From NCBI GenBank assembly GCA_003117195.1, contig BDSI01000018.1:162230-226229 (forward strand): 64,000 nucleotides of DNA, given 5' to 3'. Positions within the stretch are counted from its first letter, which is position 1. The number at the start of each line of letters is the position of its first letter. The position numbers and the translations under genes were made by a program. Below are positions 10,688 to 21,940 of the stretch, piece after piece. Under the pieces are notes generated by a model. That model was not told the DNA's origin. It searched no databases and saw nothing but the letters and a program-made list of their open reading frames with translations. This DNA comes from Eudorina sp. 2006-703-Eu-15. Taxonomy: Eukaryota; Chlorophyta; Chlorophyceae; Chlamydomonadales; Volvocaceae.

Positions 10688-13600
10688 ATGCCTTCCGCTC
10701 CAAGCAGCGGCGATCGTGCGATCCTTCGCACGGTTTTTCTCAAGTTGCAGAAGGCTTCGGGTCGGTCGTTTACGTTCGACGCAACGTGTAACGGTTCTGG
10801 TGCGGATTCCTTGTGCCCCAAGTTTGCCTGCCCTTCCTCTCCGTTCACGACGCACGATATCGCTGGACAGCATGTCTTGTGTGTGCCTAGCTACGAACAA
10901 GTCGTTCCGTATGCAACGCATTACCAGGCCTGCAAGCAAACCGCTCCAGCCTCAACCAGTGCGGTATTTATCGTGCCCAAGTGCACTGACACTCAGATCA
11001 TTTTCTCATCACTCGGGTTCAAACTGCTCCATGAATTTCCAGCTGACGCACGCATCTTCTCGGTTTCCAAACCTGAAGGCGGCCGAACGCGACTTCATGA
11101 GCACAGCCAGGTCACTCAAGCATGGTTCGATCCCTGCTCGGAGACAGCTAAATGCTCGGCCCTCGAACCCCTCGCTGACAATACGGCACTCCTGCTCGAT
11201 TGCAACATCGCGGGATCCAAAGCCGTTGCGCTAATTGACTCAGGCGCGTCGCACGTCCTCATCACCGAGTCCCTGGTTCAAAAACTTGGGCTCCCTATCC
11301 GCAACAGCCACGTATCATCGTGTGTGCTGGGCGATGGCGCAAATCGCGTTCGCATCCAGGGTCAGGTTACGGTTTCGCTGCGCGTGCAAGGTTTCCGCTG
11401 CGACACCGTCGCACAAGTGATGCCGCAACTGGCTCGCGGAATCGATATGATCCTTGGCAGCCGCTGGCTTAAAGAGCACAATGCCCTTGCCGATTTCAGC
11501 AATGGGGTCTGCACAGTCTCGCGTCACGGCCGCACCTATCGGTTGCGCAGTCGGAACCCGCCGCAGTCCGAAGGTGTCGCAGTCATGAACTACGTCACCT
11601 CGGTCCTGCACGCGGCTACGGCACCGCTCGCGTCACTCGTGTCCCTAAAGCAAATGAAAAAGCTTCATCGGCAAGGCGCACAATGCTATGCCGCCTACGT
11701 CACAGACGACGACGTTGCGCAGCTGAACGCTATGCAAGTCGACGGCGAAACGCCCCCAACCGATCCCACCCTGGTCCCTCCCGACAAGCTAAATGCTTTG
11801 TTGGATGAATACAAAGAAGTGTTCGAGCCCTTAACCGGACTCGGACCGGACCTAGGCGTCGGTCACACCATCGAGCTGGAACCCGGCAAACAAGCGCCAT
11901 ATTCTCGACCGTACCGGCTGTCACAGCTCGAACAAGAAGAGTTGAAAAAACAGCTCGCAGATCTGATCGCCAAAGGCTTCATCGAAGAATCGAAGTCACC
12001 GTTCGGGGCTCCCGTACTCTTCGCACAGAAGAAAGACGGTACCCTCCGGATGTGCTTAGACTTTCGTGCACTCAACAAAATCACGGTTAAAAACCGCTAT
12101 CCATTACCCAACATCACAGACCTGCTAAACAAACTCCAGGGTGCGAGCCTGTTCTCCTCCCTTGATTTGCAAAGCGGTTACCATCAAATTCGCATTACGG
12201 ACGAAGACGTCCCCAAAACCAGTTTCGTGACGCCATTCGGGACGTTCCAGTACAAAGTACTGTGTTTCGGTTTAACCAACGCCCCGGCGACCTTCCAAAA
12301 GGTCATGAACACCGTGCTTAAAAAGCACATCGACGCTGGTTATTGCGTGGTCTATCTGGATGATATCCTCATTTTCAGCAAGGATCCACAAAGCCACATC
12401 GAGCACATTCGCGGCGTTCTCGAATCCCTCAAAGGGGTGCGCTTCCGCGCAAAACTGGAAAAGTGCGAGTTCAACAAACAAGAAGTAAACTTCCTCGGTC
12501 ACATTGTCGGCCGCGCTGGCCTCAAAGTCGACCCTCGCAAAATCGAGTCCGTGAAGACTTACCCCGTCCCAAAGGACATGACTGCCCTGCGCGGTTTCCT
12601 GGGCCTTGCGAACTATTTCCGCAAGTTCATCCAAGGATTTTCGTCGCTCGCAGCGCCTCTCACGGCACTCACCAAAAACAAACGGTTAGCTCCAACCGAC
12701 TGGAAGGACGAGCACCAAGCTGCTTTCGAAGGAATCAAAAGTGCGCTGGCCAACGCGCCGGTCCTGCATTTGCCCGATTTCTCCAAACCGTTCGAAGTCA
12801 TCACTGACGCCAGTATCTACGGCACGGGCGGTGTACTCCTGCAAGAGGGTCACCCCGTCGCCTACACGAGTCGCAAGTTCACGGCTCCAGAGATCAACTA
12901 CACAACCACAGAGCAAGAGCTCCTCGGTACCATTAATGCTCTACACGAGTGGCGCCCGTACCTCGAAACGGCGCAAGAAACATTCCGACTGGTCACGGAT
13001 CACCATCCGAACATCTGGTTTGAAACCAAGAAAGACCTGTCCCGGCGCCAAGCACGCTGGCAAGAGTTCCTCAGCCGATTCCACTACACGTGGGAGTACC
13101 GGCCCGGCCGTAAAAACGTCGCCGACCCATTATCGCGCATCCACGTGCCCGAAACGGTTACGGCGGTCCTCAACTACCTGGGCATGCCCGTTGAGACAAA
13201 CCCTACCGCGCCTACCTTGGCAGACCGCCTCAGAGCGGCCATGCCCGCGCAACCGGATGCCGATTGGGGCACAGTCACCTCCGCTGACGGAATGTGGTTC
13301 AAGGGCAACAAAATCATAGTACCCAACGACCCACAGCTCCGTGCGGATATCCTTCACGCCTACCACGACACACCTCTGGCAGGGCACCGCGGCATTGCCC
13401 GCACATTCCACACCATCCACGAGCGATTCTGGTGGCCCGGCATGTACTCCGCCGTTGAGCGCTACGTGCGCGAGTGCCCGCAATGCCAACGGAACAAATC
13501 CGAAGTACGCAAGCCTGCAGGCGAGCTGAAACCGCTGCCGATTCCCACGGCACCCTGGCAAGTTGTCTCGTGCGATTTCGTGACCTCACTGCCCGAAACG

Positions 13601-14602
13601 CCTTCTGGCTACACAGCCGTCTGCGTCTTCGTGGACAAGTTCTCCAAAATGGTCACGCTGGTCCCCACAACGGATTCAATCACTACCATCGAGTTTGCGT
13701 GGATCCTGGTCCGTCACATCATCTGCAAGCACGGTGCCATTACGGCCCTGCTCTCTGATCGTGACCCACGGTTCACCGCTCAAGCCATGCGCCACGCCGC
13801 CAAGCAACTCGGCGTCAAACAACTCATGTCCTCGGCGTACCATCCACAGACGGACGGCCAGACTGAGCGCGCAAACCGCGTACTCCAAGAAGTACTGCGC
13901 AACTACGTCGGTCCCGATCTGACTGACTGGGAAAAATACCTCCCCATGGCGGAATTCGCCATCAACAACAGCAAAAGCGAGGCCACGGGTCAAACCCCCT
14001 TCTGCCTGGTGTACGGCCGCAACCCGGCTATGCCACAGGATTTCGGCCTCCCCGACCGGACCAAGTTCCCCGCAGTCGAAGCACTGGCGGACAGCCTCTC
14101 AAGCCGCCTCGAACACGCCCGAAAGTGCATGCAGGCCGCGCAACAGCGCCAGGCTCGGCACGCTGACAAGCACCGCCGCCCCGCTCACTTCAAAGAAGGT
14201 CAGCTGGTCCTGCTCAACACCAAAAACTTCACTTTCCGAGCGCCCAACGCTAAAGGCCGTGGCAAGTTCATGCCGCGCTTCATTGGCCCATTCCGCATCA
14301 CACAAATGCTTGGTGACAACGCCGCGCGCCTCCAACTGCCGGAGCATCTACGGATGCACAACGTGTTCCACGTCTCCCTGCTGCGCACCTATGTCGCAAG
14401 CAGCAGCGCACCGCCGCCCCCGCTGTACCAGCCGAGCAGGGCGAGCCGCTTTGGTTCGTGGAAGAAATCCACGCACACCGCGCCACGCGCAGTGGGCGAC
14501 GGGTCCGCACGGAGTACCTCGTGCGCTGGCAAAAGCACGGCCCCGAGTACGACTCCTGGGAGTCCGCCCAAGACTGCATGCGAGGCTGCCGCGCTGCCGT
14601 AG
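10688..14602 (+). CDS. pol: Pol polyprotein: protease, reverse transcriptase, RNase H, integrase
   Basis: The protein is 1304 residues from ATG 10688, or 1331 if translated by readthrough from 10607. In order: aspartic protease with IDSGASHVLI (catalytic D184); reverse transcriptase at about 390-660 with YLDD at 556-559; RNase H starting near VITDAS (D707); integrase with an HHCC zinc finger (H893, H900, C930, C933) and catalytic D963, D1024 and E1060. The last two are separated by 35 residues, as required. HPQTDGQTERANR precedes the core end, and the GPF-like GPFRITQMLGDNAA and HNVFHVSLLRTY close the integrase C-terminal domain. After about residue 1243 this frame becomes Ser/Pro-rich and no longer resembles the family, because the chromodomain continues in the -1 frame. 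All catalytic residues examined are intact. Confidence 0.95.
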   Translation: MPSAPSSGDRAILRTVFLKLQKASGRSFTFDATCNGSGADSLCPKFACPSSPFTTHDIAGQHVLCVPSYEQVVPYATHYQACKQTAPASTSAVFIVPKCTDTQIIFSSLGFKLLHEFPADARIFSVSKPEGGRTRLHEHSQVTQAWFDPCSETAKCSALEPLADNTALLLDCNIAGSKAVALIDSGASHVLITESLVQKLGLPIRNSHVSSCVLGDGANRVRIQGQVTVSLRVQGFRCDTVAQVMPQLARGIDMILGSRWLKEHNALADFSNGVCTVSRHGRTYRLRSRNPPQSEGVAVMNYVTSVLHAATAPLASLVSLKQMKKLHRQGAQCYAAYVTDDDVAQLNAMQVDGETPPTDPTLVPPDKLNALLDEYKEVFEPLTGLGPDLGVGHTIELEPGKQAPYSRPYRLSQLEQEELKKQLADLIAKGFIEESKSPFGAPVLFAQKKDGTLRMCLDFRALNKITVKNRYPLPNITDLLNKLQGASLFSSLDLQSGYHQIRITDEDVPKTSFVTPFGTFQYKVLCFGLTNAPATFQKVMNTVLKKHIDAGYCVVYLDDILIFSKDPQSHIEHIRGVLESLKGVRFRAKLEKCEFNKQEVNFLGHIVGRAGLKVDPRKIESVKTYPVPKDMTALRGFLGLANYFRKFIQGFSSLAAPLTALTKNKRLAPTDWKDEHQAAFEGIKSALANAPVLHLPDFSKPFEVITDASIYGTGGVLLQEGHPVAYTSRKFTAPEINYTTTEQELLGTINALHEWRPYLETAQETFRLVTDHHPNIWFETKKDLSRRQARWQEFLSRFHYTWEYRPGRKNVADPLSRIHVPETVTAVLNYLGMPVETNPTAPTLADRLRAAMPAQPDADWGTVTSADGMWFKGNKIIVPNDPQLRADILHAYHDTPLAGHRGIARTFHTIHERFWWPGMYSAVERYVRECPQCQRNKSEVRKPAGELKPLPIPTAPWQVVSCDFVTSLPETPSGYTAVCVFVDKFSKMVTLVPTTDSITTIEFAWILVRHIICKHGAITALLSDRDPRFTAQAMRHAAKQLGVKQLMSSAYHPQTDGQTERANRVLQEVLRNYVGPDLTDWEKYLPMAEFAINNSKSEATGQTPFCLVYGRNPAMPQDFGLPDRTKFPAVEALADSLSSRLEHARKCMQAAQQRQARHADKHRRPAHFKEGQLVLLNTKNFTFRAPNAKGRGKFMPRFIGPFRITQMLGDNAARLQLPEHLRMHNVFHVSLLRTYVASSSAPPPPLYQPSRASRFGSWKKSTHTAPRAVGDGSARSTSCAGKSTAPSTTPGSPPKTACEAAALP

Positions 14603-14649
14603 ACGCGTACCACACCAAGCTGTACGCTAAAGGCGTGCCCCTGCCCTAA
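14401..14649 (+). other. integrase chromodomain, shifted to the -1 frame
   Basis: In the frame one base back from pol the sequence reads GEPLWFVEEIHAHRATRSGR and continues with TEYLVRWQKHGPEYDSWES, a typical chromodomain, then stops with TAA at 14647-14649. Chromodomains at this position guide integration of chromoviruses into particular chromatin. The switch must lie between about 14397 and 14425, most likely in the C-run of CCGCCGCCCCCGCTG. A one-base deletion in this copy, a sequencing error, or a programmed -1 frameshift would each explain it. Confidence 0.85.
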
Positions 14650-14697
14650 GTGGCTCAAGTTACTTCTTCCCGGCGCCCCGAGGACGGGTTCGCATTC

Positions 14698-14710
14698 AAG
14701 GAGGGGGGAA
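14698..14710 (+). promoter_or_regulatory. polypurine tract for plus-strand priming
   Basis: AAGGAGGGGGGAA lies immediately upstream of the 3' LTR. A purine run at this exact place is the expected primer site for plus-strand DNA synthesis. Confidence 0.85.
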
Positions 14711-14903
14711 TGTAACGACGTGAGGCCTACTTGGCCGCTCGTCCAAACTTCGCACGTGCCGTATGGCGCTTGCATTTTGAATCGGTTAAATACCGATCTT
14801 TCAACCTAAACGGTATTATTCAATACCACCAATCTGTGGACTACTAACTTACTTGTTAGTTATATTACGACGAAGGACCCTATAGGGCCCGAGCTTTGTT
14901 ACA
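14711..14903 (+). repeat. 3' LTR, 193 bp
   Basis: Same length as the 5' LTR, and I find no difference on direct reading. It is followed by the target duplication CCTGC (14904-14908). Confidence 0.95.
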
Positions 14904-14908
14904 CCTGC

Positions 14909-16492
14909 GGCTTGGTTCATTTGTGAAGAAAGAAGCCTATGTTCGAAGTGAAGCTGCTCAAAGTTGTTGTATTGATTGGATAAGGCTATAGGAGAGCAGG
15001 CGAAAGTGAGACATGGAAGCGAAGAGAAGGGATATGTCGGACTAAACCCGATGCAAGATCAGCATGCCGTTGTGGAAATGTAATACAGCGAATCAGACAT
15101 CTCGTAAGAAGGTAATGGCATAGGAACCGAGCGATGCCACGGCTGTCGCGGCAATAGCAAGGATTAGCACAAACGAGGCGCGCGCAATTACAGTTGAGAC
15201 AGAGCGAGGAGGGTTGATAAGATGGCCGGGGTGTCAAGGCAGGCTGAATTTGTGTCGCAGGCTCGCACCGCGTCCTCACAGTGTTGCACGCCGCTGCGAC
15301 ATCGTCCTCGTCCCAGAAGTGAGGGTTGCCAGGCCCATAGACGCCAAACACGGCGTCGATGTCGGCCTGTGTGGGCCATTGTGGACACCCGGTCCAAACA
15401 CGCCGATTACGGGGTTCGGTGTGTCGTACGCTTAGAGCGTGACCAGGCGTGACGAGGAGCGCGTGCTGCCGATACCTAGAAGATGCAGGATGAGACGTGC
15501 CAACGCAGGCACAGGTGGCCGCTCTCATCGTGCCGGTTGAGAACGTTGAGAGCACCCTGGTGCTTGCAGACTGGCGGCAGTTTCTTGGTTACCCACGCAG
15601 ACCACGTGACATGCGCATCTGCAAAGAATATGCCGGCATATGGACTGTCCGCCCGCGCCCGATCAACTGCATGCTGCGTTGCTTTCCAACTTGGCTGACT
15701 CAACATTGTGGTATTACATTCTACACATGTGCCGTGCCAGATATCATGCCGGCCAAGGCGCGGCTGAAACTGTGCTGCTCTCCTATCCACTGGCGACAAG
15801 ACAGGCGACAAGGATACAGTTCTGGGCGGGTGCGGCCCTGAATGCAACGTCCCACCTCACCATCCCCGCTGCCTGGAGCCCGTTGTCGCACCACCAACTT
15901 CAATGACACCCCTTTGCGAGCTTCAGCGATCGCTGAGGGACAGTGGGGGAGGACATCTGCCTGTCCTACCAAAGAGATACCAACCAACAAACGGTAGCAC
16001 TGCACCGGCAGCTCAAATCCGCAGCAGAAACTGCTTTCCCTGCGCTCAAAGCGCCGCTGACGTAATAGCCATTGATTTGTCGTACAACCGATTCACCCAT
16101 GTACAACGAACAGAGCGACGTTCATCGTACACGGACTGCACCACGCCGACCCTGACCAGCAGGTTTGCGCGTCTCGTCCGCTGCTCGACCCTCGCTTGCG
16201 TGAACAAAGACCCAACCAACTGGATGGGTACCGTACAGGCTGTTCACATGCAAGGTTTACTCGGCTCCTTGCTTGTACAGCCCTGCCTTCATCCACACAT
16301 GCCAGGCTGCCGTAATTCGCACGATATCCCTGAACTGCATTACTGTTTCCGCCTACGCGGCGCCGGTCCCCACCGTCAACCCTGCAACAAACCCTCTGAT
16401 CCAGGGGCTATCAGAATGACCTGGCAGAACCGGCAGAACCCCGTCCCCGCCCCATGCGCAGGCTCCCTGGCCCCACCCACACCACCGCCGCG
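14909..16492. other. intergenic with one isolated exon candidate
   Basis: No complete gene is seen. On the minus strand 15280-15366 has an acceptor (CCACACAG) and a donor (GTGAGG) and encodes 29 in-frame residues beginning ADIDAVFGVYGPGNPHFWDE, which looks like real protein, but I could not link it to other exons. Overlapping antisense frames at 15480-15850 look equally protein-like on both strands, so I assign neither. The end nearest 16492 should hold the 3' untranslated region of the MYND gene. Confidence 0.3.
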
Positions 16493-19400
16493 CTACCCCG
16501 CCACCTTCTTGCACGCCGCCTTGTGGACCGGGTCCCAGTGCTCCTGCTGGCAGTCCACGCTGCAGTAGAAGACCGCCTTGCAGCGCCCGCAGCGCTTCCA
16601 CGGCACCTGGATCTCCTGCGGCCCGGCCAGCGTGTTGCACTTGGCGTTGCTGCACTGCCGCAGGCCCCACGACTCCGCCGCAATGCGCTCCACCGCCTGC
16701 GGCGGCTGCAAGACAGGCAGCCGCCACAAGTCGTGCTTGGCAACTAGCTCCTGAAGCAAAGCGTCCACTGCTGGAGACGAGACCCCGCCGCCGCTGCTGC
16801 CGACCGCACTACCCTCCGCCGCAGCCCGGGCATTCAGCTCCGCCACCGCGGCCCGCAGGTTCTTCCGGCCGTAGCGCAGCAGGAACGCGTCGGTCATCGT
16901 GAAGCCGTCCGGTCCGTAGGTCACGCCCACGCCGGAGGCCGACCCGGTCGCCGCCGCGCCGCTGGAGGTCGCCTTGCCCTTGCCCTTGCCCGCCTTCGCC
17001 TTGTCGGGGCTCGAAGCTGCCAACTTGACCCATCGGCCCCAGACATCCGGAAGGGAGACCACCATAACCTCCAACACGTCCAGCACCCCCGGGATGAATT
17101 CTGGCCAGTCCCGGACCATCGGCTCCTGCGCCACGAGGACGTCGCGCATCCACAGCCTGACGTCCAGGCGGTGCAGGACAAAGTCATGCCACTCCTCGAA
17201 CTGCCATGCAGCGTCCGGGTGGTTCGGGGGCGCGGCGTCCAAAGCGCAGCGCGCCAGCACGCACTGCAGCGTCGCCGCCAGCATGCAGCGGACCACCGTG
17301 GTGCCCAGCTCCCCGCACCACCAGTAGCCCGTCGGCGCGAAGCGCTGCAGCACCGGCAGCCACTGCCCGAGCATCAGCGACGTCAGCAGCTGCTGGCGGC
17401 GGCAGGCGTCCGTCCCTACCGGCGGCTTCCCGCCCACGTAGGCCAGCCACTGCACGGTGATGTGGTTTGCGGAAGACGTCTCAATGGCGTTGTTCAGCGC
17501 AAGCTGCTTTCGCTTCGTGCCCGCGGCTGCTGCGCCTCCGCTGCCGCTGGCGCCGCCACCCGCAGCGCCGCGGGCCTGCCGCGCGCCTCCGCCGGCGTTC
17601 TGCTGCCCACCGGCGCCGCGGCCGCTGCCCGGCTGCAGCGCCACCGCGACCACCTGCTCCAGCAGCGCCCCCATGCACGCGTGCCAGTTGATCAGCCCTG
17701 ATGAGACCAGATGGATCTGCAACGGGCGGGCCGTGTCCTGGCTCTGCTGCCCGTCCACCATGGCCGTGGCAACCTTGCGGAGTGTGACGATCAACGACGC
17801 AATCTGCGGCGTCTGCCCATGGGCCATAAACGCGGGCCACACGCCCGACACGCGGAGGATAATGCCGGCCAAGGCGAGGCAGTGCGCACTGCCACCCGGC
17901 TGCACCACCAGACGGCGGAACTGGCCCTCCAACGCGGCCACGAAGCCGCCATCCAGCGCGCCGCGGACCGATGCCGAACACCGCCCGGGGTCGCCTTGTC
18001 CTGCAACGCAAAGGGGGGGGGGTGCCATACCGTTGGGGATGACCGGTAGAGAAAAGCGGCTGTGAGACCCCATGCCCCTTCAGAACCCATCACGGGCAGC
18101 AACCGTTGGGGCTAGCAACCATCGGGGCCAGCGACTATGAAGGCCAGCAACCGTGGGGAAGCAACATCCAGTAGGCGTCACACACACGAGCATCCAGGTT
18201 TTCAGTGCGTACACAGGCAACCCAGATCCGGCACAAGTACGATCCTCGAAGCTGCTGACTTCGCATGTAACGCCGCGTTGCCGTCGGGCCAATGCCCTGA
18301 CTCCATGTTCCACCCGGTCGACGCACCCGGTGAATCTGAGGGCAAGACGACCTGAGCCAGCGTCAGAACCAGTCGGCAGTAGGTCTGGGTCACTTGCATG
18401 TTTCGGCCCAGGAGCACCGGCGTCAGCTGGGTTATGGTGCGCCACAGGGGCATCATCCGTGACTCAGCGTGCCGCGCCTCGAGCTCCGAAACCAGCCGGA
18501 TCAGCATCCTCATCACGTTGATGAAGGCGTTCGGGTTGATCAGGTTCTCGGCCTCAAGCCGCGCGCTGTGCTGCCCGATGACCTCAACGGTCTCGTGGGC
18601 AAGATCAAACACATTGTGCGCCTTGAAAGGGACGCTCGTCGGCAGCGATACCGGCAGCAGGGCCTCGGGCGCGCTCTCGCGCTTTAGGGCGGTTTGCGGC
18701 GTGGGCGGCAACGGGCCGGATATCGTGATCTGCGCGCATAGATGGGACGGGGGCACGGCGCCTGTTGTTCGTGTGCGCCCGCGCGTTGGCCGACTGGCCA
18801 TCTGAACATGGCCGAGGCATAGATGGGTTACGCAGGGAGATGAGAGAACCTGCTTTCCAATCAGGATCTGAAGCTATTCTGTCAAGTTCCTTGTCGGCAT
18901 GTCTTTAAAGCGAATTGAGCCGCGCGGGCGACAGAGAGAGAGCGTGCATGTGTATGTGTATGTGTGTAGCACGACGGTCAGGTCGGGGTGGGTCGAACGT
19001 CGGGCGACATAGAAGGCGTGGGGCGCCGCACGAAGCCGCACGTGGAAGCGGGACAGCAACTGTATGTGTGTGCGTGTGTGCAGCGACGACATTATCACGG
19101 CGCGTAGCCCCCCGCCGTACGTACATGAGCAGCACCACTTACGAGCCGGATGCCCAGGGGCGCCTCTACACCCAAACAACACGAAATGAAAGCCAGGCTA
19201 AGCAGGAGCACGAAATGAAAATCGCACTGAGCACGTGCGCGCGGTAAATGAATTAAGGTGAGTTGTTCCAAAACCATGCAATGGCTGATAGATCTTGCCC
19301 ATCCAGTCCGCAAAACGCACCTGCCACGTGGTGGTGCAGATGTTCAGGAACTGGTACAAGAAGGCCGCGATGGCGTAACGGGCCTGTCCGTAGGAGCCTT

Positions 19401-20837
19401 GCAGCTGCCGCGGGAGCAGGACCGCCTGCGGCAGGCCGTGCGAGTTGCCCTCGCCGCTGTTCAGCTGCAGACGCAGCTCCAGAAGCTCCTTGGCGAGCCA
19501 GAACTGCCGCCAGCACAACCAACAGGAAGCGAGGGATCAGGATCAGGATCGGGAGGATCAGGATCAAGATCAGAATCAGGTGGAGAACGTCGAACCGGCG
19601 ACGGCGAGAACCCGAGGGAGACGTGAAGCAAAGACGCGGCGGATGCAGGGTGTGGTGACGTGGCCTAGTCCAGAACCCAAGGAGCTTCATCCGCACGCAA
19701 GATGCTTCCCAGCGGACGGCCAACACTGGCATATGCGGATGCAACGACACTGACGGAGACCGGTACGGGCTGAGACACTAGTACCGAAATATTGTACAAG
19801 GCTGGAATGGTGTAGAGGAGGTAGGCGCGTGACCAGATCCGCACCCCCTCCTTCTGCAGGTGTGCTTCTCACTGCAGCACTGGGAATCTGAGACCCACCT
19901 GCACTCCGGTGCCCGACAGCAGCTGCCGAAGCTGCCGCAGCGTGCGGCGGATGGTCGGGTCGTAGTCACCGTTCGGACGGCAAACAGGACGTGGACAGAG
20001 GCACATGATCGGCTGTGACACATGTGGGTGAGTTGCGCAGGCCACGATGTTGCCGAAGAAAACCTTGAGTCTGTTCACCTCGCCGTTCAGTACCCTGACT
20101 GTGCTGGGACGCTCGGCGACCGCGGCCCTCGCCGACGCTTCCAAGCGCAGGCACCCTTGCGCGACATGCTCCAAGACGTCGCGAGACGATAACTCGTGGA
20201 TCCAAGCCTTGTACAAAGTCGGCAGCGGGTCGCCGTCCGGCAGGTCGACCACCGCAAAATACTCTTGGCCCCTCCCTTTGCCGGAAGTCGCAATGCCAAT
20301 TTGTGACAATACCACGAGGATGTGGCCGGCCATGCCCATCAAGTCCGCCAGGTCGGCGGCTGGGATGTTGTTCTCGAAAGACGCGAAAACCGCCGCATAA
20401 CACGTCATCACGTCGCTGCAAATCATGGCCTCCAACAGGCGCTTGCTGAGCTTGTTCCGGGAGAACAACACGTGCGCCGCGAAGAGCAGTCGAGGCATAA
20501 CACAGACCAACAGGACACCCTTCTTCAACAGGGCTGATCGCTCATAACTCTGTGGGCTGCGCTGCAATGATAACATGTCACGCAGGGCCCACTGATGAAC
20601 AACCAAAGAGTCGAGCCAGAATTGTGGGTCAAGCTGCGCCAGCAGTCCTGGCACCGCTCCGAAATGGTAGATGTTGGCAATTTGAGAGACTGCATCATTG
20701 AGATCCTCGACAAGGTCGCTTGGCGCAGAGATGAGGGTGCAGCCCTCTTGACGCGCCCTCTTCTCAACCCGTCCAAGCAAACTGCGAACCCTACCCACAG
20801 CCTTTGCTCCTGGTGTTAAAAACGGTTGCATGCTCAT
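16493..20837 (-). CDS. large MYND-type zinc-finger protein
   Basis: Four exons, complement of 16493-18000, 18327-18729, 19321-19503 and 19899-20837, join in frame to 1010 residues. Donors are GTGGGT, GTGCGT and GTGCGT, and all acceptors end in CAG. The start is the ATG at 20835-20837; the first exon alone gives 313 residues. The N-terminal 500 residues are mainly helical, Leu- and Ala-rich, without a named domain. A Gly/Ala-rich low-complexity linker lies at about residues 645-680. The last 50 residues are a MYND zinc finger (CGRCKAVFYCSVDCQQEHW followed by H and C ligands), a protein-interaction module. Large MYND proteins of this layout are numerous in volvocine algae and their roles are mostly unknown. 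An upstream non-coding exon cannot be excluded. Confidence 0.8.
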
Positions 20838-21940
20838 CTTCTGCGCGGTTCCCCTGCAAATGCTTCTGTCAGGCTATCAACACGCTGAGCGCCAAAACTT
20901 CCTTAGTAAGCCCAATTGTAAACATAAGTCCATTTGTCAAACATGACATAGGACGCCTATCGTTAACAATCTGCCGGTATAGGCTTTGGTATGTGTCAAA
21001 AAAGAGTACATTGGATGATGCCGTACCTTGAACGGTCAGCATCATTGCCGTACCAATGCTGCCTCAACTCAAGCATAACATTTGCCCTGATGCCTCCGTG
21101 ACAGGCGGCACATTCACACATACCGAGCGAATCCGTACAGATTTCAGACAGCGCAGGTCCGAAGACGCTGAGAGGCGCAGCGAGATGCGTGGGCATCGTT
21201 TTGCCCAAACCGATGGCAAGGTATGCAGACACCGCAGTCTGCCAACTGATGCGTTCGTAAAGTGCGCGTAGAGCGTCCCCGCCAGTAAGGCGCACGAAAG
21301 GCTAGGCGGTTCACTGGGCACATGTTCGGGGAAACCCTGCCTTGCAAGGATCCGCCTAACCGACAAGCTGACAGGAGCTCACATGTGCTGACGGTCAGCT
21401 CCCATACACGCACATAAGGGAGGGGGAGCAGCACACGGCATTGCTGGCGCTCAGCAGCGGTCCGGGTGGTGGTGCGAGCACGGCGGCCCGCGCAGGCGTT
21501 GCGTGTCAGTTGGTCATTTGGGTTTTGGGATTCCACCGCAGCCTTCCGCCAATGCGCTCACTGACAGGCCGGCGTCCAAGCCTCCATGATGATTGTTACA
21601 GCTGCGTCAGGCCTCCGCTGTCACCGCGCGCACTTGCCATGGCCTCCGGTCAGAATCTAGCCTCAACGCTTGGCCCAATCCTAAGCGTGCTGCATCCCCC
21701 CTTGCCGTACTCGGGAAGCACAACACCAAGCCCGTCACGCGCCTCCACTCAGCACGCCAGCAGCCTCCCTTGGCCAGCAGTCCAGACCAACACACAGGGC
21801 TACACGTACACTGCGCACCTGCAGCCCAACCGCCGCGAGTAAGCCCCACGAACCCGCGCCGCCGCCACCCCGATGCCACCCCGCCGCCACCCCCTTCACC
21901 CCAGCGAGCACGCCTCCCCCACCCCAGCCGCACTCCCCTT
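20838..21940. other. intergenic between MYND gene and RSPH10B gene
   Basis: No gene is seen. The left part is the likely promoter of the MYND gene and the right part the 3' untranslated region of the RSPH10B gene. On the minus strand TGTAA, the usual chlorophycean polyadenylation signal, occurs at 21596-21600, about 340 bases after the RSPH10B stop. Confidence 0.4.

Larger units (their letters stand above)
8335..14903 (+). mobile_element. full-length Ty3/Gypsy LTR retrotransposon (chromovirus type)
   Basis: The element is 6569 bp and has two 193-bp LTRs, a candidate primer-binding site, a polypurine tract and a 5-bp target duplication. Gag (8627-10606) and pol (10688-14602, open from 10607) are in the same frame. 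Pol has the order protease, reverse transcriptase, RNase H, integrase, which defines Ty3/Gypsy. A chromodomain follows in another frame, and chromodomains after integrase mark chromoviruses. The two LTRs look identical base for base by eye, so the insertion is young. Two points limit autonomy: the UAG between gag and pol, possibly a programmed readthrough site, and the out-of-frame chromodomain. Confidence 0.97.

Noticed and set aside
11121..11136. GGTTCGATCCCTGC, a tRNA B-box-like string
   Set aside because: It is inside pol coding sequence and has no matching A box or cloverleaf.
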